Source: CAVHXA01 sp963639765 (GTDB lineage: Bacteria; Bacillota; Clostridia; Oscillospirales; Oscillospiraceae). From it: a stretch of 56,426 nt of DNA. Made by a program: the position numbers and the translations under genes. Location of the stretch: the NCBI GenBank assembly GCA_963639765.1, contig CAVHXA010000014.1:1-56426 (forward strand). The letters are read 5' to 3'. The notes beneath the pieces are model-generated. The model searched no databases. It was not told the DNA's origin and was given only the letters and a program-made list of their open reading frames with translations. Positions 15,408 through 23,900 of this stretch are shown here, piece after piece. Within the stretch, counting starts at the first letter, position 1, and each line of letters starts with the position of its first letter.

Positions 15408-15437
15408 CGACCCGACGGACGCACGTCCACCGGGTCG
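15408..15437. other. Intergenic hairpin between the membrane-protein gene and the activase
   Basis: CGACCCG/CGGGTCG encloses GGACG/CGTCC (15408-15414 with 15431-15437). There is no T-tract on either strand, so it looks like an mRNA-processing or stabilising hairpin rather than a terminator. Confidence 0.5.
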
Positions 15438-15452
15438 GAAATAATTGGCTGA

Positions 15453-16238
15453 TTACATCAGGCGAATGGTGTAGTAGGCTGCGCTGAGGAGCAGCCAGGC
15501 CACTGCAACGAAAAAGCAATAATAGCAGAACGCCGCGCCCAGAAACAGCGCCAATACCGCACACAGTGCCGCCACCAGAGCCGTGACATACAAAAGCACC
15601 TTGGACCCGGCAATCGTGTAGACCCTGAGCGTACATCCCAGCAGAGGCACACCTCCGTCATTTCTGCCGGCTGCTGCGGTAAGGACAGTCACCAGCACCG
15701 CGCCAATCACCACTACCGCAGTGATGGTGATGGTAGCGGAAGAAACTACGCTGTAGGCCATGGAACGATAGGAAGCAAAGGCTCCAACAGCACCCAGGCC
15801 GGACAGCCCTGCAAGATAAATAAACTCCGGATAATAGATCTGGCTGAGAACGCCCAGCACGGCAATTCCTGCCCACAGAACATAAAGAAGTCTGAGTCCG
15901 TCGACCCACCACAGGCGCAGAACAACAAAGCTCAGGCAGGCAGCTGCCGCACCGGCTGTCAGTGCGGCAAACAGGGGAACGTCTTTATGGGATTTTTTTG
16001 ATGCCTTAGCCAGAAGCACACCAAAATAGACCGCCGCTCCTCCTGTCAGTACAGCCAGAACAAGCATTGCGCCATACATAAAGCCAAAGCTTCCGGCCCT
16101 GCCGTAGTATTTGCCGATGATGGTGAGAATCAGCTCTGCCGCAATCCCAACCAATACGCAGGTAACGATTTTTCCGGCGTCGGGCGTGGGCGCCTGGTAT
16201 TTGCGGTTATTCAGACTGAATGCAGACTTTTTTGGCAT
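15453..16238 (-). CDS. Membrane protein of unknown function
   Basis: A 261-aa protein with a short basic N-terminus (MPKKSAFSLNNRKYQ) and about six to seven hydrophobic segments separated by short loops (for example SKKSHKD and AAGRNDG). I recognise no family signature, catalytic motif or transporter hallmark. The start ATG follows GAAGGAAAC. It lies between rsmE and the dehydratase activase on the same strand and appears to share their transcript. A role in the membrane is all that can be said. Confidence 0.75.
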   Translation of the reverse strand: MPKKSAFSLNNRKYQAPTPDAGKIVTCVLVGIAAELILTIIGKYYGRAGSFGFMYGAMLVLAVLTGGAAVYFGVLLAKASKKSHKDVPLFAALTAGAAAACLSFVVLRLWWVDGLRLLYVLWAGIAVLGVLSQIYYPEFIYLAGLSGLGAVGAFASYRSMAYSVVSSATITITAVVVIGAVLVTVLTAAAGRNDGGVPLLGCTLRVYTIAGSKVLLYVTALVAALCAVLALFLGAAFCYYCFFVAVAWLLLSAAYYTIRLM

Positions 16239-16312
16239 AGTTGTTTCCTTCGCTTTCTATGTGCTGTCGTCGCGGCAGACGAATCCGTATGTTTCCGGAG
16301 TCGTCCTGTGAA

Positions 16313-17035
16313 TCATAGCTCGCCGGCAGCATACATCACTGCCGTGAGCGCACACAAGGGTGCAGTTTCGCATCTCAGAATCCGCGGCCCCAGCGAGCAG
16401 GGATGTAGCCCCGCTGCCTGTGCCTGGCTGACTTCCTGCGGAGAAAATCCGCCCTCGGGCCCCGTGATGATGGATATGGTTTTTGGTGTTGGCGTAATCA
16501 GGCTGCTGATGTGATTTGTCTGTTCGTTTTCGTAGAAAAAAAGGCCCAGTTCTGCCCGGGAAGCAAGCCTGAGTGCCTCCTGCCAGCTTGATGCCGCGCT
16601 GATTTCCGGAATCCGGCCGCGGCCGGACTGCTCAGACGCAGCCAGTGCTATGGTGCGCCACCGCGTAAGCTTTTTGCGCAGAGACGCCTCGTCCGGCCTG
16701 GCAACACATCGCTGCGACGCGAACGCCACAACAGCTGCAGCCCCAAGCTCGGTCGCCTTTTGGATGATGTGTTCAAACTTGTCCGCCTTTGCATAGGCTG
16801 CAAAAATCGAGACTCGCAGCATGGGCTCGGTATGGTTTTCGACGATGTCTTCCGTGCAGAAGCAGACCTGCCCCGCATTGAGCTCTGTGATGCGGCATCG
16901 GTAATCCCATCCGTCTCCGGCAGTAAGGGTGACAATGTCTCCGGGGCGCAGACGCAGAACCGTCATGTGTCGGGCTGTCTGCTCGCTGACGCAGCCTGCC
17001 TGCAGCTCCTGGCTGCTTATAAAGAAACGGCTCAC
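16313..17035 (-). CDS. rsmE: 16S rRNA (uracil1498-N3)-methyltransferase RsmE
   Basis: SPOUT-class methyltransferase that modifies U1498 in 16S rRNA. The 240-aa product has an N-terminal PUA-like domain (SRFFISSQ...HMTVLRLRPGD) and a C-terminal knotted domain with the AdoMet site IITGPEGGFSPQE and LGPRILRCETA (most homologues have RTETA, so Thr is Cys here). A GTG start at 17035 is preferred: GAGGTG precedes it and VSRFF matches the usual MxRFF start, whereas the ATG 11 codons upstream has no ribosome site. It has its own promoter and heads a likely four-gene operon ending in gltS. Confidence 0.93.
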   Translation of the reverse strand: MSRFFISSQELQAGCVSEQTARHMTVLRLRPGDIVTLTAGDGWDYRCRITELNAGQVCFCTEDIVENHTEPMLRVSIFAAYAKADKFEHIIQKATELGAAAVVAFASQRCVARPDEASLRKKLTRWRTIALAASEQSGRGRIPEISAASSWQEALRLASRAELGLFFYENEQTNHISSLITPTPKTISIITGPEGGFSPQEVSQAQAAGLHPCSLGPRILRCETAPLCALTAVMYAAGEL

Positions 17036-17079
17036 CCTATCACCTCGTTTTCTGTGTCCGGGATACACACAGCTTTTCG

Positions 17080-17108
17080 ATTATATCAGAAAAGCCGTGT
17101 CGGCGCAA
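17080..17108 (-). promoter_or_regulatory. sigma-A promoter for rsmE and following genes
   Basis: On the minus strand: TTGCGC, 17-bp spacer, TATAAT. No other good promoter was seen before the next three minus-strand genes. Confidence 0.7.
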
Positions 17109-17167
17109 GATAAAAACAGTGAAAACGCGCCTGTGCCACGATACCCCCGGCCGGAGTACGGCAGGCC

Positions 17168-18526
17168 TCAGTTGCGCAGGCTGTTAAGCGGAGCGGGAAT
17201 CTTGCCTCCGCGGGCGATAAACGCACGGCTTGAGCAGGGGTTTACCGGCATGATCGGTGCCGAGCCCAAAAGGCCGCCAAAATCCACCCGCTCGCCCACG
17301 GTCTTGCCCGGAGCCGGAATAATTCGTACAGCCGTGGTTTTGTTGTTGATCATGCCAATGGCTGCCTCGTCGGCAATAATTGCCGAGATGGTTTCAGCTG
17401 TGGTGTCACCGGGCACGGCAATCATATCCAGCCCAACAGAACACACGCAGGTCATTGCCTCAAGCTTGTCGATGGTCAGCCTGCCCTCCTGCGCGGCACG
17501 GATCATGCCCGCATCCTCAGAAACAGGGATAAAGGCTCCCGACAGACCGCCCACGTGCGACGAAGCCATTACGCCGCCCTTTTTTACGGCATCGTTCAGC
17601 AGAGCCAGAGCGGCAGTGGTTCCGTGCGTGCCTACGCGTTCCAGCCCCATCTCTTCCAGGATGTCCGCCACGCTGTCGCCCACGGCCGGCGTTGGTGCAA
17701 GCGACAAATCCACAATGCCAAACGGCGTATCCAGTCGACGCGAGGCCTCCTGTGCTACAAGCTGACCCATACGGGTGATGCGAAAGGCCGTTTTTTTGAT
17801 GGTCTCCGCCACCTCGTCAAAGCTGGCTCCCCGACAGCTCTGCAGCGCATGGTGCACCACACCCGGGCCGGATACGCCAACATTGATTATACATTCTGCC
17901 TCACCCACTCCGTGAAAGGCCCCGGCCATAAACGGATTGTCCTCCACCGCGTTGCAGAATACTACCAGCTTGGCACAGCCAAAGCCGCCGCGATCCGCCG
18001 TCAGCTCTGCCGTCTGCTTGATAATCCTCCCCATCTGGGCAACGGCATCCATGTTGATCCCCGCCCGGGTGGCGCCAACGTTTATGCTTGAGCAGACCCG
18101 CTCGGTTTGGGCCAGTGCCTGCGGGACAGAGCGAATCAGGCGCTGGTCGCCCAGTGTGGATCCCTTTTGCACCAGTGCGGAAAAGCCGCCGATAAAGTTG
18201 ACGCCTACCTCCTTTGCCGCCTTGTCCATTGCCAGCGCAAAGGGGACATAGTCCTCGGTCCGGCAGCTCTCGCAGGCAATGGCCACAGGCGTAACGGAAA
18301 TGCGTTTATTTACAATGGGAATTCCAAATTCTTCCTCGATTTCTTCGCCGGTTTTTACCAGGTTTTCTGCCCGACGGGTGATTTTATCATAAATGTTTCG
18401 GCAGCACTGTGCCGCATCGGGATGCGCGCAGTCACGGATGGAAATACCCATGGTAATGGTCCGGATGTCCAGGTGCTGCCGGCCGATCATTTCAAGAGTC
18501 TGCAAAATCTCGTTGGAATTAAGCAT
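17168..18526 (-). CDS. UPF0210 / PFL-like family protein (DUF711)
   Basis: A 452-aa cytoplasmic protein of the UPF0210 (DUF711) family, which shows distant similarity to pyruvate formate-lyase folds but has no proven reaction. Recognisable stretches include LDIRTITMGISIRDC near the start, FIGGFSALVQKG, GVSGPGVVHHALQ, PAVGDSVADILEEMGLERVGTHGTTAALAL, and MIPVNPCSSRAFIARGGKIPAP at the end (the window has MPVNPCSSRAF). The gene starts 15 nt downstream of the UPF0237 ACT-domain gene. This ACT-UPF0210 pairing is conserved in many Firmicutes and suggests that the ACT protein senses an amino acid and acts on this partner; that is inference. Confidence 0.93.
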   Translation of the reverse strand: MLNSNEILQTLEMIGRQHLDIRTITMGISIRDCAHPDAAQCCRNIYDKITRRAENLVKTGEEIEEEFGIPIVNKRISVTPVAIACESCRTEDYVPFALAMDKAAKEVGVNFIGGFSALVQKGSTLGDQRLIRSVPQALAQTERVCSSINVGATRAGINMDAVAQMGRIIKQTAELTADRGGFGCAKLVVFCNAVEDNPFMAGAFHGVGEAECIINVGVSGPGVVHHALQSCRGASFDEVAETIKKTAFRITRMGQLVAQEASRRLDTPFGIVDLSLAPTPAVGDSVADILEEMGLERVGTHGTTAALALLNDAVKKGGVMASSHVGGLSGAFIPVSEDAGMIRAAQEGRLTIDKLEAMTCVCSVGLDMIAVPGDTTAETISAIIADEAAIGMINNKTTAVRIIPAPGKTVGERVDFGGLLGSAPIMPVNPCSSRAFIARGGKIPAPLNSLRN

Positions 18527-18540
18527 GGCTGTCCCTCCAG

Positions 18541-18810
18541 TCAGATGCGGTGCATGGCGTTGAAGATATCCTCACGCTGAATGCGGATCGACAGGGCCTG
18601 TTCCCGACCATGGTCCGTCAGGGCCTGATTGATCTCGGCAAAGGATTTTTTGCAGCCCGCCAGATCAACCAGCATGACCATTGTGAAATAGCCCTGCAGA
18701 ACGGTCTGATTTATGTCCAGAACATTCACGCCAAATTCCGCCAGAATCGCCGTTACACCGGAAATGATGCCGACTCTGTCCCGACCCAAAACAGAAACTA
18801 TCGCTTTCAT
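18541..18810 (-). CDS. ACT domain protein, UPF0237 family
   Basis: An 89-aa single ACT domain (MKAIVSVLGRDRVGIISGVTA) typical of the UPF0237 family. ACT domains bind amino acids and form dimers. The start is the ATG at 18810 after GAGGAG. It is the first gene of a two-gene unit with the UPF0210 gene. The leader between promoter and ATG (about 90 nt) contains a CCGGGG/CCCCGG hairpin of unknown meaning. Confidence 0.93.
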   Translation of the reverse strand: MKAIVSVLGRDRVGIISGVTAILAEFGVNVLDINQTVLQGYFTMVMLVDLAGCKKSFAEINQALTDHGREQALSIRIQREDIFNAMHRI

Positions 18811-18907
18811 GCCGAATACTCCTCATTCATAATGCTGTAATGATAATGCGGACGCGCGCCGAACCGCAGAGCCGGGGTCACGCATCCCCGGCCGGAACTT
18901 CATGCGA

Positions 18908-18936
18908 AGTATAGCACACCTGCGTTTACAGAGCAA
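18908..18936 (-). promoter_or_regulatory. sigma-A promoter for the ACT-UPF0210 operon
   Basis: On the minus strand: TTGCTC, 17-bp spacer, TATACT. Confidence 0.75.
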
Positions 18937-18972
18937 CCGACACACTGTTCATAAATTGTTTTTTTGCCGCGA

Positions 18973-19001
18973 TTGCTTTTCTGTCCGGGCTGTGCTAGAA
19001 T
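18973..19001 (+). promoter_or_regulatory. sigma-A promoter for the MATE exporter operon
   Basis: TTGCTT (18973-18978), 17-bp spacer, TAGAAT (18996-19001). A leader of about 120 nt follows with no riboswitch that I recognise. Confidence 0.7.
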
Positions 19002-19127
19002 GTGGCTTCACCTTGCGGTTTCACATTGTTCTCCCCCGCGCGTCGGCCTTCTCCGGCCCGGGCAGGATCGGAGGGCATGTGATACTGTCAATTCTTCGCT
19101 CAACGCAGCAGAAAGGAAGCGACCCGC

Positions 19128-20528
19128 ATGCACCGCAAAGGCTCCGCAATAGATATGGTCAACGGTCCGCTGGTTAAAAGCATCATTCTGTATTCCATTC
19201 CCGTGATGCTCACGGGTCTGCTGCAGCTCTTGTTCAATGCGGCAGATCTGGTAGTCGTCGGTCAGTTCTGCGGAAGTGTATCTGTGGCTGCCGTCGGTGC
19301 CACGGGCTCAATTATCAACCTGATTGTCAATCTGTTTATCGGGCTTTCGGTCGGTGCAGGCGTAGTTGTAGCGCAGGGGCTTGGCGCACACCACGACGAG
19401 GATGTCAGCCGTACGGTACACGCCGCTGTTCCCGCCTCGATTCTCAGTGGTCTGCTTCTGACCGTTGTGGGGCTAGTTCTTGCCCGTCCGCTTCTGCGGC
19501 TGATGGCCACTCCCGATGACGTAATCGATCTTTCCGTTGTCTACATGAAGATTTATTTCTGCGGTATCACCTTCAGCATGCTGTATAACTTCGGTGCCGC
19601 CATTCTCCGGGCTGTCGGCGATTCACGCGGCCCGCTGATCTATCTGTCCATAGCCGGTGTTCTGAATATCATCCTGAATGTATTCTTTGTGGTCTCGCTG
19701 AATCTTGACGTAGCCGGTGTAGCGCTGGCAACCTCCATTTCTCAGGGTGTTTCTGCTCTGTTGACCCTGCGTGCCCTGTTAAAACGCACCGACGCCTGCC
19801 GGCTGGAGCTGAAAAAAATGCGGCTGCACAGCCGCCCGCTGATCAAGATGGCGCGGATCGGTCTCCCCGCCGGGATTCAGGGCGCCCTGTTTTCCATTTC
19901 AAATGTTGTCATTCAATCATCCATCAACTCCTTTGGCTCCGCCACCGTGTCCGGCAACGCAGCCGCATCAAACGTCGAGGGCTTTGTCCTGACCGCTATG
20001 GAGGCTTTTTATCAGACGGGCATGAACTTTACCGGCCAGAATGCCGGCGCCGGCAGGTTTGACCGTGTCCGACGCATCGCCTTTATCTGTCTGGCCTGCG
20101 TTACCGTTTCCGGTCTCGTTCTGGGCAACCTTACCTATCTCTTTGGTCGTCCGCTTCTGGAAATCTACATCACCGACTCGCCCGAGGCCATTTCTGCGGG
20201 AATGACCAGGCTTCTGTATGTCTGTGCCCCCTATTTCCTGTGTGGTCTCATGGACGTGACTACCGGACTCATCCGGGGGCTCGGCACCTCCGTAGCACCG
20301 ATGATCGTGTCGATTCTGGGCATCTGCGGTATGCGTCTCGCCTGGATTTTCACCATCTTTCGTGTCCCCGAATACCACACCATGCCCTGTCTGCTCATTT
20401 CCTACCCCATCTCGTGGATAATCACGCTTGCAGCCCAGCTTGTCATCTTCTTTCATCTCATCGCAAAATACCGGCGAACGCTTGAAGCCCATGCCGATCC
20501 GGCAGGGAACCGTCCGCAGCCCGTCTGA
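19128..20528 (+). CDS. MATE family efflux transporter
   Basis: A 466-aa multidrug/toxin-extrusion protein with about twelve transmembrane helices in two halves. Typical family features: an N-terminal GPLVKSIILYSIPVMLTGLLQ, FNAADLVVVGQFCG in helix 2, AVGATGSI, LRAVGDSRGPLIYLSIAGVLNIILN, and in the second half KMARIGLPAGIQGALFS and RGLGTSVAPMIVSILG. It expels cationic compounds using Na+ or H+. The ATG at 19128 follows AAAGGAAG at 19111-19118; a later ATG at 19155 has no ribosome site. Its stop codon overlaps the ATG of the phosphopantetheinyl transferase (TGATG), so the two are translationally coupled. Confidence 0.93.
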   Translation: MHRKGSAIDMVNGPLVKSIILYSIPVMLTGLLQLLFNAADLVVVGQFCGSVSVAAVGATGSIINLIVNLFIGLSVGAGVVVAQGLGAHHDEDVSRTVHAAVPASILSGLLLTVVGLVLARPLLRLMATPDDVIDLSVVYMKIYFCGITFSMLYNFGAAILRAVGDSRGPLIYLSIAGVLNIILNVFFVVSLNLDVAGVALATSISQGVSALLTLRALLKRTDACRLELKKMRLHSRPLIKMARIGLPAGIQGALFSISNVVIQSSINSFGSATVSGNAAASNVEGFVLTAMEAFYQTGMNFTGQNAGAGRFDRVRRIAFICLACVTVSGLVLGNLTYLFGRPLLEIYITDSPEAISAGMTRLLYVCAPYFLCGLMDVTTGLIRGLGTSVAPMIVSILGICGMRLAWIFTIFRVPEYHTMPCLLISYPISWIITLAAQLVIFFHLIAKYRRTLEAHADPAGNRPQPV

Positions 20529-21190
20529 TGACGTCCCTGTATTTTGCGCGGATTCAGCCGCTCGAGCCGGTTTTTCCGCAGGCTCTGGACTGTATTCCCC
20601 CCCAGCGGCGAGACCGCCTGTCCCGCCTTTCCCGTCCGGAGGATCGGCTTCGCAGTCTGGCCGCCGGTCTGCTGCTTCGTGCGGTGTTGGGCATAACACA
20701 GGACAGCGACCTGGTCTGCGAGGCGAACGGCAAGCCGGTGTCTGCATCCGGGTTTCCCTTCTTCAGCCTGTCTCACAGCGGGGACTATGCCATGCTTGCG
20801 GTGGGAGATCTTCCTCTGGGTGCAGACCTGGAGCATCCGCGATCCGTTTCTCACGCGGCAGCCAACAGGCTGTTTTCCGCTGCCGAGCTTGCCTGGGCTG
20901 AAAACGATCCCCTGCGTCTGCTCCTTCTCTGGACAGGCAAGGAAAGCGTTATGAAATACACCGGGCAGGGGCTCCTTCTGCCCGGTCGTGCAATCGTTCT
21001 TCAACCCGATGCAAAAACCGCCAGTCTTGCACATAACGTATGGTGCTGGCACAGCGGTGTGTTCGACCGTCACATATGGTCGCTTGTATCCGCCGACGAA
21101 GCTCCACCTGTCCTGAAGCAGCTGGATACCGATGTGTTGCTTGCGCCCCTGCCCCGCAGCAGCAAGCCCGAAGAGACTGCCGATATTTGA
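20528..21190 (+). CDS. Sfp-type 4'-phosphopantetheinyl transferase
   Basis: Transfers phosphopantetheine from CoA to a carrier-protein serine. The 220-aa product has the Sfp-family motifs in order: NGKP, FSLSHSGDYAMLAV (CoA phosphate contacts), GADLE (Mg2+ ligands Asp and Glu, usually GVDIE) and WTGKESVMKYTGQGL (WxxKEA region with the catalytic Glu/Lys). Its ATG overlaps the MATE stop by one base. Coupling to a drug exporter is unusual and might mark a secondary-metabolite link, but no NRPS or PKS gene is present, so it may simply serve fatty-acid carrier protein. Confidence 0.9.
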   Translation: MTSLYFARIQPLEPVFPQALDCIPPQRRDRLSRLSRPEDRLRSLAAGLLLRAVLGITQDSDLVCEANGKPVSASGFPFFSLSHSGDYAMLAVGDLPLGADLEHPRSVSHAAANRLFSAAELAWAENDPLRLLLLWTGKESVMKYTGQGLLLPGRAIVLQPDAKTASLAHNVWCWHSGVFDRHIWSLVSADEAPPVLKQLDTDVLLAPLPRSSKPEETADI

Positions 21191-21384
21191 GCCAATTCTA
21201 TCTGCAAGGCTTGACGGCTCCTTTGCCCTCCCCCACAAATCCGCTGCAAAGCCCTGAGGCATCACCGCATCATTGCGCCTGCGGCACCTTGCGAATCCTT
21301 TCTGCCGATGCATTTTCTTCAGGCTCTGTCATATAAAAAAACTTTCCAAAGCGCGGATTCATCGAAATGAATCCGCCAAAATTC
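21191..21384 (+). other. 3' region of the MATE/Sfp transcript
   Basis: About 190 nt without a supportable gene. At 21353-21376 there is a perfect 10-bp hairpin GCGGATTCAT/ATGAATCCGC with a CGAA tetraloop, and the terminator follows eight bases later. A TATAAA at 21332-21337 lacks a convincing -35 partner. Confidence 0.5.
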
Positions 21385-21423
21385 GGGCTCATGCTGTTTT
21401 ATCAGGGCATGGGCTCTTTTTTT
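21385..21423 (+). terminator. Rho-independent terminator after the Sfp-type transferase
   Basis: A 10-bp stem GGGCTCATGC/GCATGGGCTC with two G-T pairs (21385-21394 with 21407-21416), then seven T. Confidence 0.85.
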
Positions 21424-21540
21424 CGGAACTTTTTTCTCCTGTCAACGTCTGTCTGTAATGAACCGCTTTTTCTCCCCATACACAACAGGGCGTCCGCACA
21501 GAGGCGGCGCCGTCAAAACGCCTGCACACAGGAGGTTGCC

Positions 21541-23757
21541 ATGAAACATCATTTTCAGCGTATGCTGGCCCTGATTCTTGCCGTATGTCTGGCTCTGAGC
21601 GTCTGTGCTCTGGCTGAATCCGAAGCAGCTGTTGAGCCGTCTGCCGAGTCTCTGGACAACCAGGCCGCTCAAATCACACAGATGGTCAAGGATCGTCTTT
21701 CCCTGAATACCGACGCATATACCCAGTTCTACAGCGACAGCTATACCCTGCCAAACGGCACCATGTGGAATCTCGACTGGTACGGCGACAGCAGCAGTCT
21801 GAATATCTCCCTCACCAACGACACGGTTACCGGCTATTATCAGTATGCGGATTCCGAAACAAACAGCCTGTTCTACGGCTTCTCCACCGTCTTTCCCAAC
21901 CACACGCTTGCCGAGGGCAAGGCCGCAGCAGAAGATTTTCTTGCAAAAATCCTGCGGGAAGAAGAGGATGCACGATTCACCTCGGAGCGTCTGCAGTTCA
22001 ACAGTCTGGAATCCTATTTCCGCTTTAACGGCGTGATCCGGAAAAACGGCCTTGATACTCCCGTCACCTTTTCCATGCGTGTCAACGCAGACGATCTTTC
22101 CGTAACCCGCTTCAGCCGAACGGACGATTCCTCCGGCTATCTCGGTGAGCCGGATTCTCCTTCAGCCGCGGTCGTCGATTCGAGCAGTGCCCGGCAAACG
22201 CTGCGCAGCTCCGTAAGCATGGAGCTTATCTGGGTTCTGAACGACGATACGGGACTGGCCGAGCTGCAATATATTCCCCGGACCGGCAACTTTGCCGTGG
22301 ACGCCAAAACCGGTGATCTGGTTGATCTCGATGCATTGTACGAAAATCTTGATACATGGAATTATAACTTCGCGGCCGATATGGCAGGAGCCACGGAAGA
22401 GGCCCCAGCCGAAGGAGAAAGCGGTCTCACCAAAGCGGAACAGCAGAATATAGCCAATCTGAAGGATGTGCGTACTGCAGCAGATCTGGATGCCATGCTC
22501 AGGTCCATTTCCGCTCTTGGGCTGACAGACGGCTTCAGCATGACCTCGCACTATTCCACAAACCAGCAAACCGGTCAGGTCACCTGCCGGCTGCGTTATA
22601 CCTGCCCAATCACCGCGGACAACACCTTTGGTGCAAACCCGGACGAGATTGCGGCATATGCCGATACCGGCTCTTCTCCGTTCTATGTCGTCAATGTCAC
22701 GGTAGATGCCAAAACCGGCGAGCTGCAGCGCATAAACGCCTGGAGCTATATCGATGGTTTTGACGAAGCCTCTCTGCAGGACTCCGCTGCGCTTTGCACC
22801 ATTGCACAGGATTTTCTCTCACAGTACGGAAAGGAACAGGTCGCAGCCATGCAGCTGTATGAACAGGCGGATGATTCCTTTACCTTTGCCCAGCTGCAGG
22901 ATGGGTATTTCTTCCCCGAAAATGCCGCCTGTATCACCCTCAACCCCGTAACCGGGACCATCATGAATCTGTCGTATCAGACACCGAAGACTGATGTGCG
23001 CTTCGGTTCCAGCGAGGATCCGATTTCAATGGACTCAGCCATCGACGCCTATATGCAGGCCGGCGAAACCGAGCTGTGCTATGTGGCCTGGCCGATTGCC
23101 GTCGATGCCGCCGACGAAGAGCTGGCCGCCTATGCCGAGTATGGCTTCAGCTATATCGAACGGCTGGCTCTGGTATACGTTCAGAGCTTTGGTCAGGCGG
23201 AGGTCTCTTCTGTCAATGCCATAACCGGAGAGGTCCTGCGCAGTGAACCCTCCTCAGCCAGCATCCCCGTTTATACCGACCTGGACGGCTGCTACGGAAA
23301 AGCCGCAATTGAGGCCCTGGCGCAGGTTGGCATCGGCTTTGCCGACGAAAGCTTCCGTCCCAACGACACTATTACCCAGCGTGAGCTGATCAGTCTGGTT
23401 CTGAGTGCCAACAGCGGCAGCATCATCAACCAGGACGACAGCTCCCTGAAATCCGAGGCCATATATCTGGGACTGATCTCTTCCGCCGATTGGAACCCCG
23501 ACGCGAAGCTCAGCCGAATGCAGGTTCTCAGATGCATTCTGAACGCCAGCGAATACGGAAAGGCAGCTGCCCTGTCCGGCGCATATCTGTGCAGCTTCAG
23601 CGACGAGAGCGGCATAAAACCCAGCGACTACGGCTATGCCTCCATCGGTCAGGCTCTGGGTGTTGTGCAGGGTGACACAAGCGGCTACTTCAACGCCTAT
23701 GGCAGCTGCTCGCGTCAGGACGCTGCCATCATGATTTATAATTTCCTGAATCGTTAA
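21541..23757 (+). CDS. Large secreted SLH protein with PepSY/YcdB-like repeats
   Basis: A 738-aa secreted protein. The signal peptide is MKHHFQRMLALILAVCLALS..., cleaved near CALAES. The central part (about residues 30-570) contains repeated alpha/beta units that each end in a D/N-A/P-x-TG-E/D/T turn: VDAKTGDLVDLD, VDAKTGELQRI, LNPVTGTIMNLS, VNAITGEVLRSE. This is the pattern of PepSY/YcdB-YcdC domains. The C-terminal ~150 residues (from VYTDLDGCYGKAAIEALAQVGI) are SLH-like repeats for wall-polymer binding. ATG at 21541 follows AGGAGG at 21530-21535. YcdB/PepSY proteins are often linked with spore coat or peptidase inhibition, so the role here stays open. A bidirectional terminator follows. 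Confidence 0.78.
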   Translation: MKHHFQRMLALILAVCLALSVCALAESEAAVEPSAESLDNQAAQITQMVKDRLSLNTDAYTQFYSDSYTLPNGTMWNLDWYGDSSSLNISLTNDTVTGYYQYADSETNSLFYGFSTVFPNHTLAEGKAAAEDFLAKILREEEDARFTSERLQFNSLESYFRFNGVIRKNGLDTPVTFSMRVNADDLSVTRFSRTDDSSGYLGEPDSPSAAVVDSSSARQTLRSSVSMELIWVLNDDTGLAELQYIPRTGNFAVDAKTGDLVDLDALYENLDTWNYNFAADMAGATEEAPAEGESGLTKAEQQNIANLKDVRTAADLDAMLRSISALGLTDGFSMTSHYSTNQQTGQVTCRLRYTCPITADNTFGANPDEIAAYADTGSSPFYVVNVTVDAKTGELQRINAWSYIDGFDEASLQDSAALCTIAQDFLSQYGKEQVAAMQLYEQADDSFTFAQLQDGYFFPENAACITLNPVTGTIMNLSYQTPKTDVRFGSSEDPISMDSAIDAYMQAGETELCYVAWPIAVDAADEELAAYAEYGFSYIERLALVYVQSFGQAEVSSVNAITGEVLRSEPSSASIPVYTDLDGCYGKAAIEALAQVGIGFADESFRPNDTITQRELISLVLSANSGSIINQDDSSLKSEAIYLGLISSADWNPDAKLSRMQVLRCILNASEYGKAAALSGAYLCSFSDESGIKPSDYGYASIGQALGVVQGDTSGYFNAYGSCSRQDAAIMIYNFLNR

Positions 23758-23802
23758 GGCGGTACCACACTATTTTTTTCCGTTTTGCGAGCTTATGCAC
23801 AG

Positions 23803-23838
23803 TGCCCCCGTTTTCGCAGATTGAAAACGGGGGTGCTG
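23803..23838. repeat. Inverted repeat downstream of the SLH gene
   Basis: CCCCCGTTTTC/GAAAACGGGGG around a 7-nt loop, without a T-tract, just before the bidirectional terminator. Confidence 0.55.
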
Positions 23839-23847
23839 CATCAAACC

Positions 23848-23879
23848 AAAGACCCCGCTCCAAAGAGCAGGGTCTTTTT
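23848..23879. terminator. Bidirectional terminator between converging genes
   Basis: AAAGACCCCGCTC/GAGCAGGGTCTTT with CAAA loop and a T-run on the plus strand. It serves the SLH gene on the plus strand and probably the CoA-transferase gene on the minus strand. Confidence 0.85.
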
Positions 23880-23900
23880 CGGATCACGATCGGTTAAAAC

